A stretch of 64,000 bases of DNA, from the NCBI RefSeq assembly GCF_010994035.1, contig NZ_WIXN01000009.1, positions 1 through 64,000 of the forward strand. The letters are read 5' to 3'. Below the pieces are notes generated by a model. That model saw only the letters and a list, made by a program, of their open reading frames with translations. It did not search any database and was not told the origin of the DNA. The DNA comes from Virgibacillus aidingensis. Lineage in GTDB: Bacteria > Bacillota > Bacilli > Bacillales > Amphibacillaceae. Within the stretch, counting starts at the first letter, position 1; every line of letters starts with the position of its first letter. Positions 17,188 to 26,741 of this stretch are shown one piece after another. Position numbers and translations under genes: made by a program.

Positions 17188-17363
17188 TATTTTCCCTCCA
17201 AACTATAAGAAAATTGCTATTTAAGCAGCGAATAATCTTCTTTGACCTATCTATAATAGCAAATGTTCTTCCTGCTGGCAAGAAGTGTGCGGAAAAAATT
17301 ATGGTTTTCTCTCTTTGAAATCTATGTTATAACTATATGTAGAAAAGAAACGGAGGAATAAAA

Positions 17364-17588
17364 ATGTTATATGCGATCATTGCACTAATTGCTGCTGGCG
17401 TGGTATTATTTATACTATCATTTTTTATGAATGATAGAATTGAAGATCTGGAAAGCCAGCTTGAACAGTTTTCGATTACCACCATGCAGGATACATATCA
17501 GATGAAAAAGAAAATTAAAACACTTGAAGAAGAATTGCTGACAGGGGAACTTCCTGATGATATGCTTGAAAGAAGGAACCATTCCTGA
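17364..17588 (+). CDS. Small membrane-anchored coiled-coil protein
   Basis: A 74-residue protein with one N-terminal membrane helix ([20 protein letters not shown]) and a charged helical tail ([28 protein letters not shown]) that looks like a coiled coil. No family name is recognised. GGAGGAA precedes the ATG. It is 30 bp from the next gene on the same strand and probably shares its transcript. Confidence 0.78.
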   Translation: MLYAIIALIAAGVVLFILSFFMNDRIEDLESQLEQFSITTMQDTYQMKKKIKTLEEELLTGELPDDMLERRNHS

Positions 17589-17618
17589 TCCAAAAGAAGA
17601 ATAAAGAGGGAGAAAAAG

Positions 17619-18185
17619 ATGAAACAGACAGTACGATCATTTTCCGTCGGCTTACTTACTGCCGGGTTTATTATGCTTATCGGTTTTTATTTCTTCGGCA
17701 GTGAGTCTGCGCAAACAAAGGAACTTACGGTGGATGAAATGGTGCCGCTTGTAGAGGAGGAAGGCTACCGCATTATTTCAGAGGAAGATTACATTTCTTT
17801 ATCTGTCAAGAATGATAATATTTCCGGCAATGAGGAAGAAGCGGAAGAAGAAACCGAAGAAAGCACGGATGATTCGGAGGACTCAGAAGATAACGCAGAC
17901 GAAGAAGATAATAACAGGGAAGACAATGATTCAGATGGGGAATCCGAAGAAGAAGAAGAAAATGAGGAAGAAGAAGAAATTACTACATATACGCTGAACA
18001 TTGAATCTGGTATGACTACTTCCGAATTCAGTTCTTTACTGGAGGATAATGATATTATTGATGATGCAGCCGAATTTAATCGGTATATAGAAGATGAGGA
18101 TTACAGTCAAAGGGTTCAAATAGGTGAGTTTGAATTAACGAGTGACATGAGCATGTATGAAGTAGCAGAGGCAATAACCAGATAG
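17619..18185 (+). CDS. MltG/YceG-like module without catalytic domain
   Basis: A 188-residue protein: one N-terminal membrane helix (about residues 9-27), a short domain, a very acidic linker of Glu/Asp (about 70-120), and a C-terminal module of about 60 residues (YTLNIESGMTTSEFSSLLED, then QVQIGEFELTS-like text and MSMYEVAEAITR). The last part resembles the LysM-like module that precedes the catalytic domain in MltG endolytic transglycosylases. The catalytic domain itself is absent. It may bind glycan strands or regulate MltG, which is inference. GAGGGAG precedes the ATG. Confidence 0.72.
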   Translation: MKQTVRSFSVGLLTAGFIMLIGFYFFGSESAQTKELTVDEMVPLVEEEGYRIISEEDYISLSVKNDNISGNEEEAEEETEESTDDSEDSEDNADEEDNNREDNDSDGESEEEEENEEEEEITTYTLNIESGMTTSEFSSLLEDNDIIDDAAEFNRYIEDEDYSQRVQIGEFELTSDMSMYEVAEAITR

Positions 18186-18210
18186 CAGCTTTATTTCATA
18201 AAGCAAATAA

Positions 18211-18248
18211 AAAAACCTTGCAGTAGATGAATTACTGCAAGGTTTTTT
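18211..18248. terminator. Terminator between MltG-like gene and pbp
   Basis: AAAAACCTTGCAGTA and TACTGCAAGGTTTTT form a 15-bp stem with A and T tails, able to act on both strands. Confidence 0.92.
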
Positions 18249-18288
18249 ACTGGAGTTGATAAAATGGAAATGTCACAGCTCCTCAGTT

Positions 18289-20427
18289 TTAATCCTGATC
18301 ACTATTTTCTTCCTGTGCTTCCTCGTCTCTTTCTTCCTTTATTTCAAAATACGTATCCAGTATTCTTTTTCCCATTTCATGTGTTACAGGATGGCGATTT
18401 GATACTTTTCCGGTCTTAGGTACAATAACCGCAAAGGCCACCTCCGGCTCATCATATGGGGCATAACCGACCAATGAAAGGTTTTCCAAATCAATTTTTC
18501 TGCCGTCTTCAAACTCTTCATCTTCTGCTGTGCCGGTTTTTCCGGCAGGATTATAGTCTTTTTCGTTCCACCCGTGATTGTAGCCGGTTCCCCTGGGTTC
18601 ATGAAATACTCGGCGGAACCCTTCCTGAACACGTTCTATATAAGACTGATCCATTTGAATCCGATTCAATACTTCCGTGTTTACACTGCGATAAACGGAG
18701 CCTAATTCCTCATCAGAGGCAATAGGGTTTCGGACTTCTTTAAGAAAATGCGGACGAATGCGGTAGCCGTCATTGGCAATCGTTGCAACATATTGGGCCA
18801 TTTGCATGGCGGTAAAGGTATCATATTGGCCGATGGCAAAGTCCATTAACAGACCGGGCCCGACATCGGGACCCTCATAGCCGGTACTTTCAAAAGGAAA
18901 GTCAATTCCTGTACTAGCGCCAAGGCCAAACTGCTGAAAATAATTGCGCATTTCCTGAAAAGCTGCTGGATTAAAGCTTGCTTTGCTTCCATTTGGGAAG
19001 GGATACCGGTTCTCTCCCCCCATCTTCAATGCAATATAAAACATATATACGTTCGAAGATCTGCTGAGCGCTGTATAATCATTTACAGTTCCCAACTGCG
19101 TCCAGGAGCCTTTTGAAGGAGTTCCCGCAATCTCAATCGGCCGATCGTAAAAGGAAGATCCCGGAGAAATAACTCTTGACTCATAGCCTGCCAGCATTGT
19201 AGCACCTTTTACAATAGAGCCTGGGCGATGGGCATCATATAATGTTTTAAACTCTGCATTGCTGATTTCTTCATCTTCCCGGTCATAGGTCTGACCGCTT
19301 ACTGCCAGCAGTTCGCCTGTCCGGGGATCAATAACAACTGCGAGTGCATCATTTGCATACCTGTGCTGATATGGATCTTCCCTAATCAATGTCTCCAATT
19401 CTTCACGTACAATTTTGTCTACTTCTTCCTGAAATTCCATATCAATCGTAAGTACCAGATCCTTCCCTCTTTCACCTTCTACCACGGTTTCTGTTCCGAC
19501 AACTGTGCCATTCTTTGTTGTCGTATATTGAATCTGTTCTTTTCTTCCCCGGAGAAGATCTTCATAATGTTCTTCCAGACCGCTTCTTCCAACGCGGTCA
19601 TTCCGTGAATACCCCCTTGATAAATAATGCTGCTCTGCATCTTTTGGTATTCCCTGCTCCTGGGTTGTAATGGATCCGAGCAGACTTTTAAATGTGTTTC
19701 CATATGGATATTCACGGTCCCAGTCAGTCGTAGCATTAACTCCGGGCAGCCTATCCAGATTCTCGGCAACGCGTGCATACTCCTCCGGTGTAACATCTTC
19801 ATTTTTTATAATTTGCGGTGTTAAAGAATACGCCTTATCCAGCTCTTTTTTTATGGCAATGATTTCAAGGTCTTGTTCTGTAACATCCTCATATTCCTCT
19901 TCTGTAATCAGTTCAAGCGTTTGGCTGTAAGCTTCCGCATTGGAAAGTTCATTTATATCTTCAACACCCAATTCTTCCAGCTTTTCATCGTCCAATTGTT
20001 CCAGCCGTTCATCTGCTTTATCTTTGTTTTCTTCGTCCTTTATATACCAATATTCCCGCTTATCCCTTTCCGTAATGCCTTTCAGATCATCTTCACTGTC
20101 CATCGATATAAGTTCAGCGAGATCTTCGGCCACATCGAGCCGATCTTCGGCCTGTGTTCCTTTTGCCGGTGTATAGGTAATGGAATATAGTGGTTTGTTG
20201 TCCACAATCACCTCATGGTTGCTGTCATAGATTTTGCCGCGCGGCACAGGTATTTTGGTTGTATCCTGGATGGTACGTTCAATTTCATCCTGATGATCCT
20301 GTCCCTGCAGTATTTGTACTACACCAAGCTGCATAATTAACACTGAAAATAATAAAAATACAACAAAAAATACTATATTTATACGAAAGGGAAGCTGCGC
20401 TCTTTTCTTCTTATTCCTTTTAACCAT
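18289..20427 (-). CDS. pbpA: Class B penicillin-binding protein (PBP2A/PbpA-like)
   Basis: A 712-residue peptidoglycan transpeptidase with one N-terminal membrane helix (about residues 15-38), a dimerisation domain with PVPRGKIYD, and a transpeptidase domain. Active-site motifs are SIVK at about 404-407, SSN at 457-459 and KTG at 630-632. The N-terminal region carries a long acidic insert (EERLEQLDDEKLEE-like, about 120-200). Location beside yqgE and sodA matches B. subtilis pbpA, a rod-elongation transpeptidase. The start at 20427 follows GGGGGAGAAAAG; the longer frame adds seven residues. Confidence 0.93.
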   Translation of the reverse strand: MVKRNKKKRAQLPFRINIVFFVVFLLFSVLIMQLGVVQILQGQDHQDEIERTIQDTTKIPVPRGKIYDSNHEVIVDNKPLYSITYTPAKGTQAEDRLDVAEDLAELISMDSEDDLKGITERDKREYWYIKDEENKDKADERLEQLDDEKLEELGVEDINELSNAEAYSQTLELITEEEYEDVTEQDLEIIAIKKELDKAYSLTPQIIKNEDVTPEEYARVAENLDRLPGVNATTDWDREYPYGNTFKSLLGSITTQEQGIPKDAEQHYLSRGYSRNDRVGRSGLEEHYEDLLRGRKEQIQYTTTKNGTVVGTETVVEGERGKDLVLTIDMEFQEEVDKIVREELETLIREDPYQHRYANDALAVVIDPRTGELLAVSGQTYDREDEEISNAEFKTLYDAHRPGSIVKGATMLAGYESRVISPGSSFYDRPIEIAGTPSKGSWTQLGTVNDYTALSRSSNVYMFYIALKMGGENRYPFPNGSKASFNPAAFQEMRNYFQQFGLGASTGIDFPFESTGYEGPDVGPGLLMDFAIGQYDTFTAMQMAQYVATIANDGYRIRPHFLKEVRNPIASDEELGSVYRSVNTEVLNRIQMDQSYIERVQEGFRRVFHEPRGTGYNHGWNEKDYNPAGKTGTAEDEEFEDGRKIDLENLSLVGYAPYDEPEVAFAVIVPKTGKVSNRHPVTHEMGKRILDTYFEIKEERDEEAQEENSDQD

Positions 20428-20499
20428 TCTTTTCTCCCCCAAATGCATTCAGCTTCATAACATTTATTATAGCATGGATTTACCCGAATTCTAACCTGT

Positions 20500-21768
20500 T
20501 TATCTATTTTTTTCATCGGTAATCTGTTCTTTGATTAACACTTCTTTCTTTTGTTTCGTCCCTAAGTGGATATTTTTAGTAAATAAATAAATGAATATGG
20601 GCCCCAGGCCGAAAATAGCGAGCATATAAGGAATGGCTTTCTCCGGATCAAATAAAGAAACAGCAATGAGAAACACAGCAATAGAGGTTACCCTGCCAAT
20701 ATTTACAAACAGTTCCCGCACAACAATATATTCCACACGATAATCCTTTGCTTTCCAGGCCTTTCCAATCACATCATAGGTTAACGAAATATATGGCACG
20801 TTGATAATCGGATAGGCAAGCCCAATTAATATGGCATAAACAATCAGACGAAAATAATTGATGTCAAATAAAATAATAAAGATGGAGAGATAGAGTATCA
20901 GGGATCCTGTCAGTATCGCTTTTTTTCTTAATGCCGGCTTAATGAATTTTGTTGCAGCAAAGTAAAATAAAAAGGATAAACCGGATAACACCAAGTTAAA
21001 TGTGCCTAAAGCAAACTCACTCTGCGTTATCAGGAAGACCCATATCGCAATGATAAAAGCAAATATTCCTTCTCTCAAGCCTTGAAATGCATTGGCATAC
21101 AATATTCTTTTCCAGTTATTATTATTATTTCTTTCCTGCAGAATTCTTTTAAAATGGAAGCTCCCCTCTGCCTGCCTCCGATTCAAAAAGAAACTTCCGG
21201 CAACTGCACATATAAATAAAATGAAAGATATCGTAAAAATTACATTGTAACCAATGTTCTCTTCCATTTTAGCGATAATGGTTCCTGCCAAAATCGGTCC
21301 AATCATACCGCCAAAAGACTGCAGTACACCTAAAAATCCATTAAAAAAATCACGAGTTTCCGGTTCAGTAATTTCAAAGGTAAGCACATTAAAAGCCAGC
21401 CAATAAAAACCGTATCCAATCCCAAGGAGACTCCCAAGCATAAAATTATATTTGGTTGCCTGGTCCCCTATAAGCAATACAGAGAGAAAAAATATGGACA
21501 GAAAAATAACACCCAATCGCAATACAATCACACGGTCAACTTTTTTTGCAATTTTTCCCGCTAAAATAAATGTAATTGGCTGGAATATAAAAATAGCCAG
21601 GTTATATACAGCAATGGTTACATAATCCCCGGATTGTTTCCATAAATAGATGTTAACAAATGTGTTGGAGAGAAAAATTCCCAATGAGTAAAGCCCGCCA
21701 ATAACCAGCAGCAAGATCAGATCTTTATTTATTTCTATATCATCAATTAATGAAAGACTTTTTCGCAT
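20500..21768 (-). CDS. yqgE: MFS transporter (YqgE-like)
   Basis: A 422-residue major facilitator protein with about twelve membrane helices, a motif-A-like loop (GKIAKKVDRVIVLRLG) after helix 2, and a basic cytoplasmic C-terminus. The substrate is unknown. The second ATG (21768) is preferred because GGAG lies seven bases upstream. It precedes pbpA with a gap of about 70 bp and may be co-transcribed. Confidence 0.87.
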   Translation of the reverse strand: MRKSLSLIDDIEINKDLILLLVIGGLYSLGIFLSNTFVNIYLWKQSGDYVTIAVYNLAIFIFQPITFILAGKIAKKVDRVIVLRLGVIFLSIFFLSVLLIGDQATKYNFMLGSLLGIGYGFYWLAFNVLTFEITEPETRDFFNGFLGVLQSFGGMIGPILAGTIIAKMEENIGYNVIFTISFILFICAVAGSFFLNRRQAEGSFHFKRILQERNNNNNWKRILYANAFQGLREGIFAFIIAIWVFLITQSEFALGTFNLVLSGLSFLFYFAATKFIKPALRKKAILTGSLILYLSIFIILFDINYFRLIVYAILIGLAYPIINVPYISLTYDVIGKAWKAKDYRVEYIVVRELFVNIGRVTSIAVFLIAVSLFDPEKAIPYMLAIFGLGPIFIYLFTKNIHLGTKQKKEVLIKEQITDEKNR

Positions 21769-21913
21769 ATCCATACTCCTTTTTGTTCTCTGCTTTTAGT
21801 TTGAACAATAAAGAATGAGATATGCAGTAGCATGACAGAATAAACTCATTGACGATATAATGAAATTCATGCATTGATAATCGGCTGGGGATCAATCTCT
21901 ATTTTTAATGCAA

Positions 21914-21948
21914 AAGGAGCGCGTGAATAAAACTCCACGCACTCCATT
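21914..21948 (-). terminator. Terminator of sodA
   Basis: GGAGCGCGTG and CACGCACTCC form an imperfect stem, followed by TTTT on the minus strand. Confidence 0.65.
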
Positions 21949-21965
21949 GATTAATTTAGCTTCCG

Positions 21966-22577
21966 TTATTTTGCTTCATTATAATTTTTTTCAACTTCAT
22001 CCCAGTTCACTACATTCCAGAACGCTTTTGCGTAGTCAGGACGCTTGTTTTGATACTTCAGGTAGTAAGCATGCTCCCAAACGTCAAGTCCCAATAACGG
22101 CGTTTTACCTTCCATAAGAGGTGTATCCTGATTTGGCGTGCTTGTAATTTCCACTTCACCATTGTCAAGCACTAACCATGCCCAGCCGGAACCGAAGCGG
22201 CCAGCTGCTGCAGCCTCAAACTCTTCCTTAAACTTTTCAAAGCTGCCAAATTTATTGTTAATTTTGTCCGCTAATTCACCTGATGGTTCACCGCCGCCGT
22301 CAGGTGACATGATTTTCCAGAATAATGTATGGTTTGCATGTCCTCCACCGTTATTTCTAACTGCAGTGCGTGCACTTTCAGGTACTGCATCAAGGTTGGA
22401 TAAAAGTTCTTCCAAAGATTTATCCTGGAGGTCTGCATGCCCCTCTAAAGCACCGTTTAATTTAGTGACATAAGTGTTGTGATGCTTCGTATGGTGAATG
22501 TTCATCGTTTCTTTATCGATTGTAGGTTCTAAAGCATCGTAAGCGTATGGTAATTCTGGTAATTCAAATTTTGCCAT
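21966..22577 (-). CDS. sodA: Superoxide dismutase, Mn/Fe type
   Basis: A 203-residue cytoplasmic Mn/Fe superoxide dismutase. Metal ligands are H28, H83, D165 and H169, the last two in the signature [19 protein letters not shown] and GSGWAWLV are further marks, and the glycine at the GGGHANH position is usual for Mn enzymes. GAGGAGGA lies before the ATG. It has its own terminator and sits beside yqgE as in B. subtilis. Confidence 0.96.
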   Translation of the reverse strand: MAKFELPELPYAYDALEPTIDKETMNIHHTKHHNTYVTKLNGALEGHADLQDKSLEELLSNLDAVPESARTAVRNNGGGHANHTLFWKIMSPDGGGEPSGELADKINNKFGSFEKFKEEFEAAAAGRFGSGWAWLVLDNGEVEITSTPNQDTPLMEGKTPLLGLDVWEHAYYLKYQNKRPDYAKAFWNVVNWDEVEKNYNEAK

Positions 22578-22866
22578 GATCCAAGTCCTCCTCTAATAAA
22601 TAAAATTTTATTAAAAGGAATGAAAATTCACCCTTTAACCCAAGATTATCAAAGCATATTAATTCTTGCAAATTATATGCATACATAATCAACGAACTGT
22701 GGGCATGATAATCTTTTCCCGTTAATTTGGCGGATTAAACTAAGAGGTGTATTTTGGATATAAAAATTCTAAGTTAAAAAAGCACTCAAGACGGACAAGG
22801 CTAGATAAAACTGCCGGCTTTTTTCAACAGCTTAAAAATTTGATAATTTTTTAAACCAATAAAAAA
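22578..22866. other. Intergenic region between sodA and tRNA genes
   Basis: AT-rich sequence without an ORF. A loose stem of AAAAAGC (about 22777) and GCTTTTTT (about 22816) is visible, but nothing else. Confidence 0.4.
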
Positions 22867-22886
22867 ACAAGCAACAGGCTTGTTCA
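22867..22886 (-). terminator. Terminator of the tRNA operon
   Basis: AACAAGC and GCTTGTT pair across a five-base loop. The minus strand continues into a run of T just after tRNA-Phe. Confidence 0.85.
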
Positions 22887-22888
22887 AA

Positions 22889-22965
22889 TGGTGGCTCGGG
22901 ACGGAATCGAACCGCCGACACAGGGATTTTCAGTCCCTTGCTCTACCGACTGAGCTACCGAGCCA
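22889..22965 (-). tRNA. tRNA-Phe (GAA)
   Basis: Acceptor TGGCTCG pairs with CGAGCCA, the anticodon loop is CTGAAAA (GAA), the T-arm has GGTTCGATTCC, and CCA is encoded. It is last in a six-gene cluster. Confidence 0.95.
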
Positions 22966-23235
22966 TTATCATTACATTTTTATTTAGCTTCTAATTCATC
23001 ACGGGAATGATAGTCGTCCCGTTGTAAGCTTATCAGGTGATGCAGCCCTGACCTGAGACCTGCACACGGATGTAACGGACTGTTACTCCGCCATCTTCCA
23101 GCTTATCCATGGTGCTATATGTTTCAGAATTATTCGATGGTAATTCGACAGGAATATTATTGTCCATTGCTCTGCCAATGTGGCTCAATCTGTTTCGTTC
23201 GTGTTTATTTGCCTCTCGTTTATTAAAAGTATGTA

Positions 23236-23328
23236 TGGAGGAGGTAGAGGGATTCGAACCCCCGCGCGGTTTGACCCGCCTGTCGGTTTTCAAGACCGAT
23301 CCCTTCAGCCGGACTTGGGTATACCTCC
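23236..23328 (-). tRNA. tRNA-Ser (TGA)
   Basis: A 93-nt class II tRNA with long variable arm. Anticodon loop CTTGAAA reads TGA, GGTTCGAATCC forms the T-loop, and CCA is encoded. A 270-bp spacer separates it from tRNA-Phe. Confidence 0.95.
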
Positions 23329-23339
23329 GCAAAAAGTAA

Positions 23340-23416
23340 TGGTGGACCCTGCAGGACTCGAACCTGCGACCGATCGGTTATGAGCCGATAGCTCTAACCA
23401 GCTGAGCTAAGGGTCC
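23340..23416 (-). tRNA. tRNA with CAT anticodon, probably Ile2
   Basis: Acceptor GGACCCT pairs with AGGGTCC, anticodon loop CTCATAA gives CAT, and CCA is encoded. The body resembles B. subtilis tRNA-Ile2, in which TilS modifies C34 to lysidine so that it reads ATA. A separate elongator-Met-like CAT tRNA lies at 23525, which supports Ile2. Confidence 0.85.
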
Positions 23417-23431
23417 GTTATGTTATTTAAA

Positions 23432-23508
23432 TGGGGCGACCGGTGGGGATCGAACCCACGTATGCCGGAGCCACAATCCGGTGCGTTAACCACTTCGCCA
23501 CGACCGCC
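23432..23508 (-). tRNA. tRNA-His (GTG)
   Basis: Anticodon loop TTGTGGC reads GTG. The acceptor begins GGCGGTC with wobble pairs, GGTTCGATCC marks the T-arm, and CCA is encoded. Confidence 0.93.
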
Positions 23509-23524
23509 ATTATTAAAATATATA

Positions 23525-23601
23525 TGGTAGCGGCGGAGGGGATCGAACCCCCGACCTCACGGGTATGAACCGTACGCTCTCGCCAGCTGAGCTACACCGC
23601 C
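23525..23601 (-). tRNA. tRNA-Met (CAT), elongator
   Basis: GGCGGTGTAGCTCAGCTGGC opens the gene, the anticodon loop TTCATAC reads CAT, and CCA is encoded. The acceptor is fully paired, unlike an initiator. Confidence 0.92.
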
Positions 23602-23604
23602 ACT

Positions 23605-23679
23605 TGGCTCCACAGGTAGGATTCGAACCTACGACCGATCGGTTAACAGCCGATTGCTCTACCACTGAGCTACTGTGGA
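23605..23679 (-). tRNA. tRNA-Asn (GTT)
   Basis: TCCACAG pairs with CTGTGGA, the anticodon loop CTGTTAA reads GTT, and GCCA ends the gene. It is the first gene of the cluster in the direction of transcription. Confidence 0.95.
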
Positions 23680-24159
23680 ATAATAGGAGATTTATTCATA
23701 TTTATTAAAGTTTTAATTATATTTCCAGCTAATTCGATGAACCGTCAGTCATCTTTTGCCTGCATATAAAAGTTTATTCGATGGTGCTCTGCCCTGCCAG
23801 CAGACTGATAATCCTGCAATTTTTCGTTCATTTTTATATCGTTTGGTATTACAGCGACAAAATATAATTTACCATGTTCGACACATTCTGTCAACACTTT
23901 TTATCCAGATTCCAAATTACTTTACCCGGGTGACTGCAATATGGTTGCCAGGTAAATGCGGCAAAACAACTTTATCAGGCAAAAATACGAACAACTTTAA
24001 ACTTGCTCCGGAATATACCGCGCTTTCACCCTTGACAATAGTAAGGCATTCAGTCCTCGTATAGTTCCGGAGCTAATATTATAGATTGTTCGGGCTTTTC
24101 GCCATTCTTATAAAGCAAGTGAAAATCCATTGGTACTTACTTATTATAGTAATCCGGCA
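23680..24159. other. Spacer upstream of tRNA cluster
   Basis: A 480-bp stretch with a likely tRNA promoter at 23866-23894. The frame at 23756-24064 has no ribosome site or family features. No rRNA remnant is seen. Confidence 0.5.
23866..23894 (-). promoter_or_regulatory. Probable promoter of tRNA cluster
   Basis: On the minus strand a perfect TTGACA (23894-23889) and TAAATT (23871-23866) are 17 bases apart, about 190 bp before tRNA-Asn. Confidence 0.55.
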
Positions 24160-25785
24160 TTAATCACCCAAAACTTCTTCAGCAATGTTAACAGCATGGT
24201 CGCCGATTCGTTCCAGGTTACTGATTATGTCGACAAACACGATACCTGCTGCTGCTGAACATAATCCTTCATTCATGCGTATAATATGTTTTTTCCGGAA
24301 TTTCCTTTCCATCTTGTCAATTTGATCTTCCTTCTGTACTACTGCCAGCGATTTTTCCCTGTCCATTTCCTGCAATGCTTCTACTGACTGCTTCACCGTG
24401 AGAATAGTTAAATCAAACATTTCATTCACATCTTCCATCGCTTGATCTGTCAGCTGAACTTTATTGGATATTTTATAATCAATTAACTCGATGATATTTT
24501 CAAAATGGTCCCCTATTCGCTCTATATCACGAACCGTATCCATTAAAGCTGTATGTTTTGCACTTTCCAATTCAGACAGGGAACCTTCTGAAATATCAAT
24601 AAGATAGTCAGTGATCTTTCGGTCCAAATTATTCAGTGCACCTTCAATTTGCATCGCCATTTCCGCATGCTTCTGCTGATTTGTATTTAAATATTTTGCT
24701 GTTTCTTCCAATCCTTGTGATGCGTACTCACCCATCCTGATAATTTCAGATTTTGACTGGTCTAAAGCCAAAGTAGATGATTGCTGAATAAAAATAGGAT
24801 CCAGGTGCTTTGGTTTATATTCAATGATAACGTCTTTTCCAGGAACAAGCTTGGTAACAAACCAGGCTAATACACCTATAAAAGGCAGTTGAATAATTGT
24901 ATTTACAATATTAAAGCTTCCATGTGCAAATGCAATTGTCATTTCCGGATTCAAGTCAAACTGTGCCTGCAAAAACGACACATATTGGGTGAATAACCCT
25001 AATAATATTATACCTACTGTGGCGCCAATCAAATTAAAGGTAACATGCGTAAAAGCAGCTCTTTTTGCTGCTACAGAAGCGCCAATTGATGCTAATATTG
25101 CTGTGATTGTCGTCCCAATATTATCACCAAATAATACAGGCAATGCTGCCTCTAAACTAATAGCACCCTGGGAAAATAAACCTTGAAGGATACCTATTGT
25201 TGCACTTGAACTCTGAACAATTAATGTAAATACAGTCCCAATAACTACGCCCAATACAGGAATTTCGCTCATGCTCACGGTTAGTTCCTGAAAAACATCC
25301 AATTGACGTAATGGGGACATCCCGCTGCTCATTAATTCCAGTCCGAAAAACAGCCCGCCAAAACCAAATATAGTCTGTCCAATCGCAGTGATTTTCTGGT
25401 TTTTAAAAAAGAATAGTAAAAACGCACCTACAGCAAGAATCGGCAAAGAATAGGCTCCCAGATCAAAGCCAATGATAAATGCAGTGACAGTCGTTCCTAT
25501 ATTTGCTCCCATTATAACACCGATTGCCTGCCTGAATGTCATAAAACCGGCGTTTACAAGACCTACAGTTAATACTGTTGTTCCGGAACTGCTTTGAATT
25601 AAAATGGTAACGATGATACCAGCTAATACGCCCATTAATGGGTTGCTTGTAAACCTGTCCAAAATATCCCTTAAGCGGTCACCTGCGGACTTTTGCAGCC
25701 CTTCACCCATATATTTAATACCCAAAAGGAATATACCAAGTCCGCCAATAAATTCAAATAATAAAGTTTGAACATCGATTTCCAA
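24160..25785 (-). CDS. Na/Pi cotransporter with PhoU-like tail
   Basis: A 541-residue Na+/phosphate symporter of the NptA/YjbB family. The two inverted repeat halves carry the paired motifs QSSSGTT and QSSSAT with GANIGTT and GDNIGTT. About eight or nine helices occupy residues 1-320. The C-terminal 200 residues are soluble, helical and PhoU-like (MDTVRDIERIGDHFENI and NLERIGDHAVNIAEE). The TTG at 25785 is preferred: AAGGCGGGG lies eight bases upstream and the protein then starts EIDVQTLLFEFIGGLG, as in its relatives. The ATG at 25830 has no ribosome site. Confidence 0.9.
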   Translation of the reverse strand: MEIDVQTLLFEFIGGLGIFLLGIKYMGEGLQKSAGDRLRDILDRFTSNPLMGVLAGIIVTILIQSSSGTTVLTVGLVNAGFMTFRQAIGVIMGANIGTTVTAFIIGFDLGAYSLPILAVGAFLLFFFKNQKITAIGQTIFGFGGLFFGLELMSSGMSPLRQLDVFQELTVSMSEIPVLGVVIGTVFTLIVQSSSATIGILQGLFSQGAISLEAALPVLFGDNIGTTITAILASIGASVAAKRAAFTHVTFNLIGATVGIILLGLFTQYVSFLQAQFDLNPEMTIAFAHGSFNIVNTIIQLPFIGVLAWFVTKLVPGKDVIIEYKPKHLDPIFIQQSSTLALDQSKSEIIRMGEYASQGLEETAKYLNTNQQKHAEMAMQIEGALNNLDRKITDYLIDISEGSLSELESAKHTALMDTVRDIERIGDHFENIIELIDYKISNKVQLTDQAMEDVNEMFDLTILTVKQSVEALQEMDREKSLAVVQKEDQIDKMERKFRKKHIIRMNEGLCSAAAGIVFVDIISNLERIGDHAVNIAEEVLGD

Positions 25786-25974
25786 AATTGAGCCCCGCCT
25801 TTCGTCAAGGTTCCAGAAAATTTGTCGCATACCATCTAATTATTAAAGGAAAATTAATTGTTTGTAAAGCTTTTACGCAAAAATTTACACAGAATTTACA
25901 ATTAGGTGTTTATACTAATATGTACTACCCTTATTCCGTTAGCCACATTCCAGGTTATTTATATTTTTGACATA

Positions 25975-26028
25975 AAAAAAGATAATATTTCCGATAGGTC
26001 TGCTGTCCCCTTGGAAAAATTATCTATT
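25975..26028 (-). terminator. Probable terminator of the nfeD-like gene
   Basis: GATAATATTTCC and GGAAAAATTATC form an interrupted stem. T residues follow on the minus strand. Confidence 0.55.
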
Positions 26029-26033
26029 CTATT

Positions 26034-26666
26034 TTATTTTTTTACTTTTTCAACCAGAATTTTTGTACCATCCACCTGCACAACCTTTATCTCGGTGCCT
26101 TTTTCAATCCATTGCCCGTTGGAAATTGCGCTATAATCTTTATTGTTAATTCGAATGGTCCCTACCGGACGCAAATCATTCAGGGTAATTCCTTCCTGGC
26201 TGACCAGTTGTTCATAGGTTTCATTAATCGAGTTATAGCCCGCTTCCTTTGTAAGTTGATCTCTCAACGTTAGTTTATCCCACAAATTACGCCGTTTAAA
26301 TACTTTCAAAAACAGAAATGAAGCAGCTCCTCCAACGAGTACACCCAATACAGCATACAGTCCGCTTGTCAAATCGGGTGCAGCAAGAGCAACGGATATG
26401 AGCATGCTTGCCAGCCCCAATGTAGCCAGCGTTCCATCATTTAATAATTTTCCGTCTATAACAATGAGTAATAATCCTGCAAAATACATAATAAGCATGA
26501 GAATAAACGAGCCTGTTTCAACATAGGCAGTAAAATATACTGTAATAAACCCAATACCTAACAATGCAAAGAATCCGCGCGCATTGACAAGTACTTCCCC
26601 TATTAAAAACAACGTTCCTAATCCGGTAATAACAACAGCAATCCACTGCAAATCAAAGATGTCCAT
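26034..26666 (-). CDS. NfeD-family membrane protein
   Basis: A 210-residue protein with about four N-terminal membrane helices (residues 8-140) and a C-terminal OB-fold-like NfeD domain (GTIRINNKDYSAISNGQWIEKGTEIKV-like, ending VEKVKK). NfeD proteins work with flotillins or with membrane Ser proteases in membrane organisation. Unlike yqeZ in this window it lacks the protease part, so it is the short form. ATG 26666 follows AAGGGGGAG. It is divergent from yqfZ. Confidence 0.85.
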   Translation of the reverse strand: MDIFDLQWIAVVITGLGTLFLIGEVLVNARGFFALLGIGFITVYFTAYVETGSFILMLIMYFAGLLLIVIDGKLLNDGTLATLGLASMLISVALAAPDLTSGLYAVLGVLVGGAASFLFLKVFKRRNLWDKLTLRDQLTKEAGYNSINETYEQLVSQEGITLNDLRPVGTIRINNKDYSAISNGQWIEKGTEIKVVQVDGTKILVEKVKK

Positions 26667-26741
26667 AAAAACTCCCCCTTTTTTCCTCTCCTTTTTTATA
26701 CGGATTACCTTGATCTTTTGTTTCATCAAAGGAGTGTCAGC

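Noticed and set aside
17789-18001. Serine-rich minus-strand frame
   Set aside because: It is the mirror image of the Glu/Asp-rich linker of the MltG-like gene; low complexity keeps it open.
23756-24064. Plus-strand frame upstream of the tRNA cluster
   Set aside because: No ribosome site, odd composition, and it overlaps the likely tRNA promoter.
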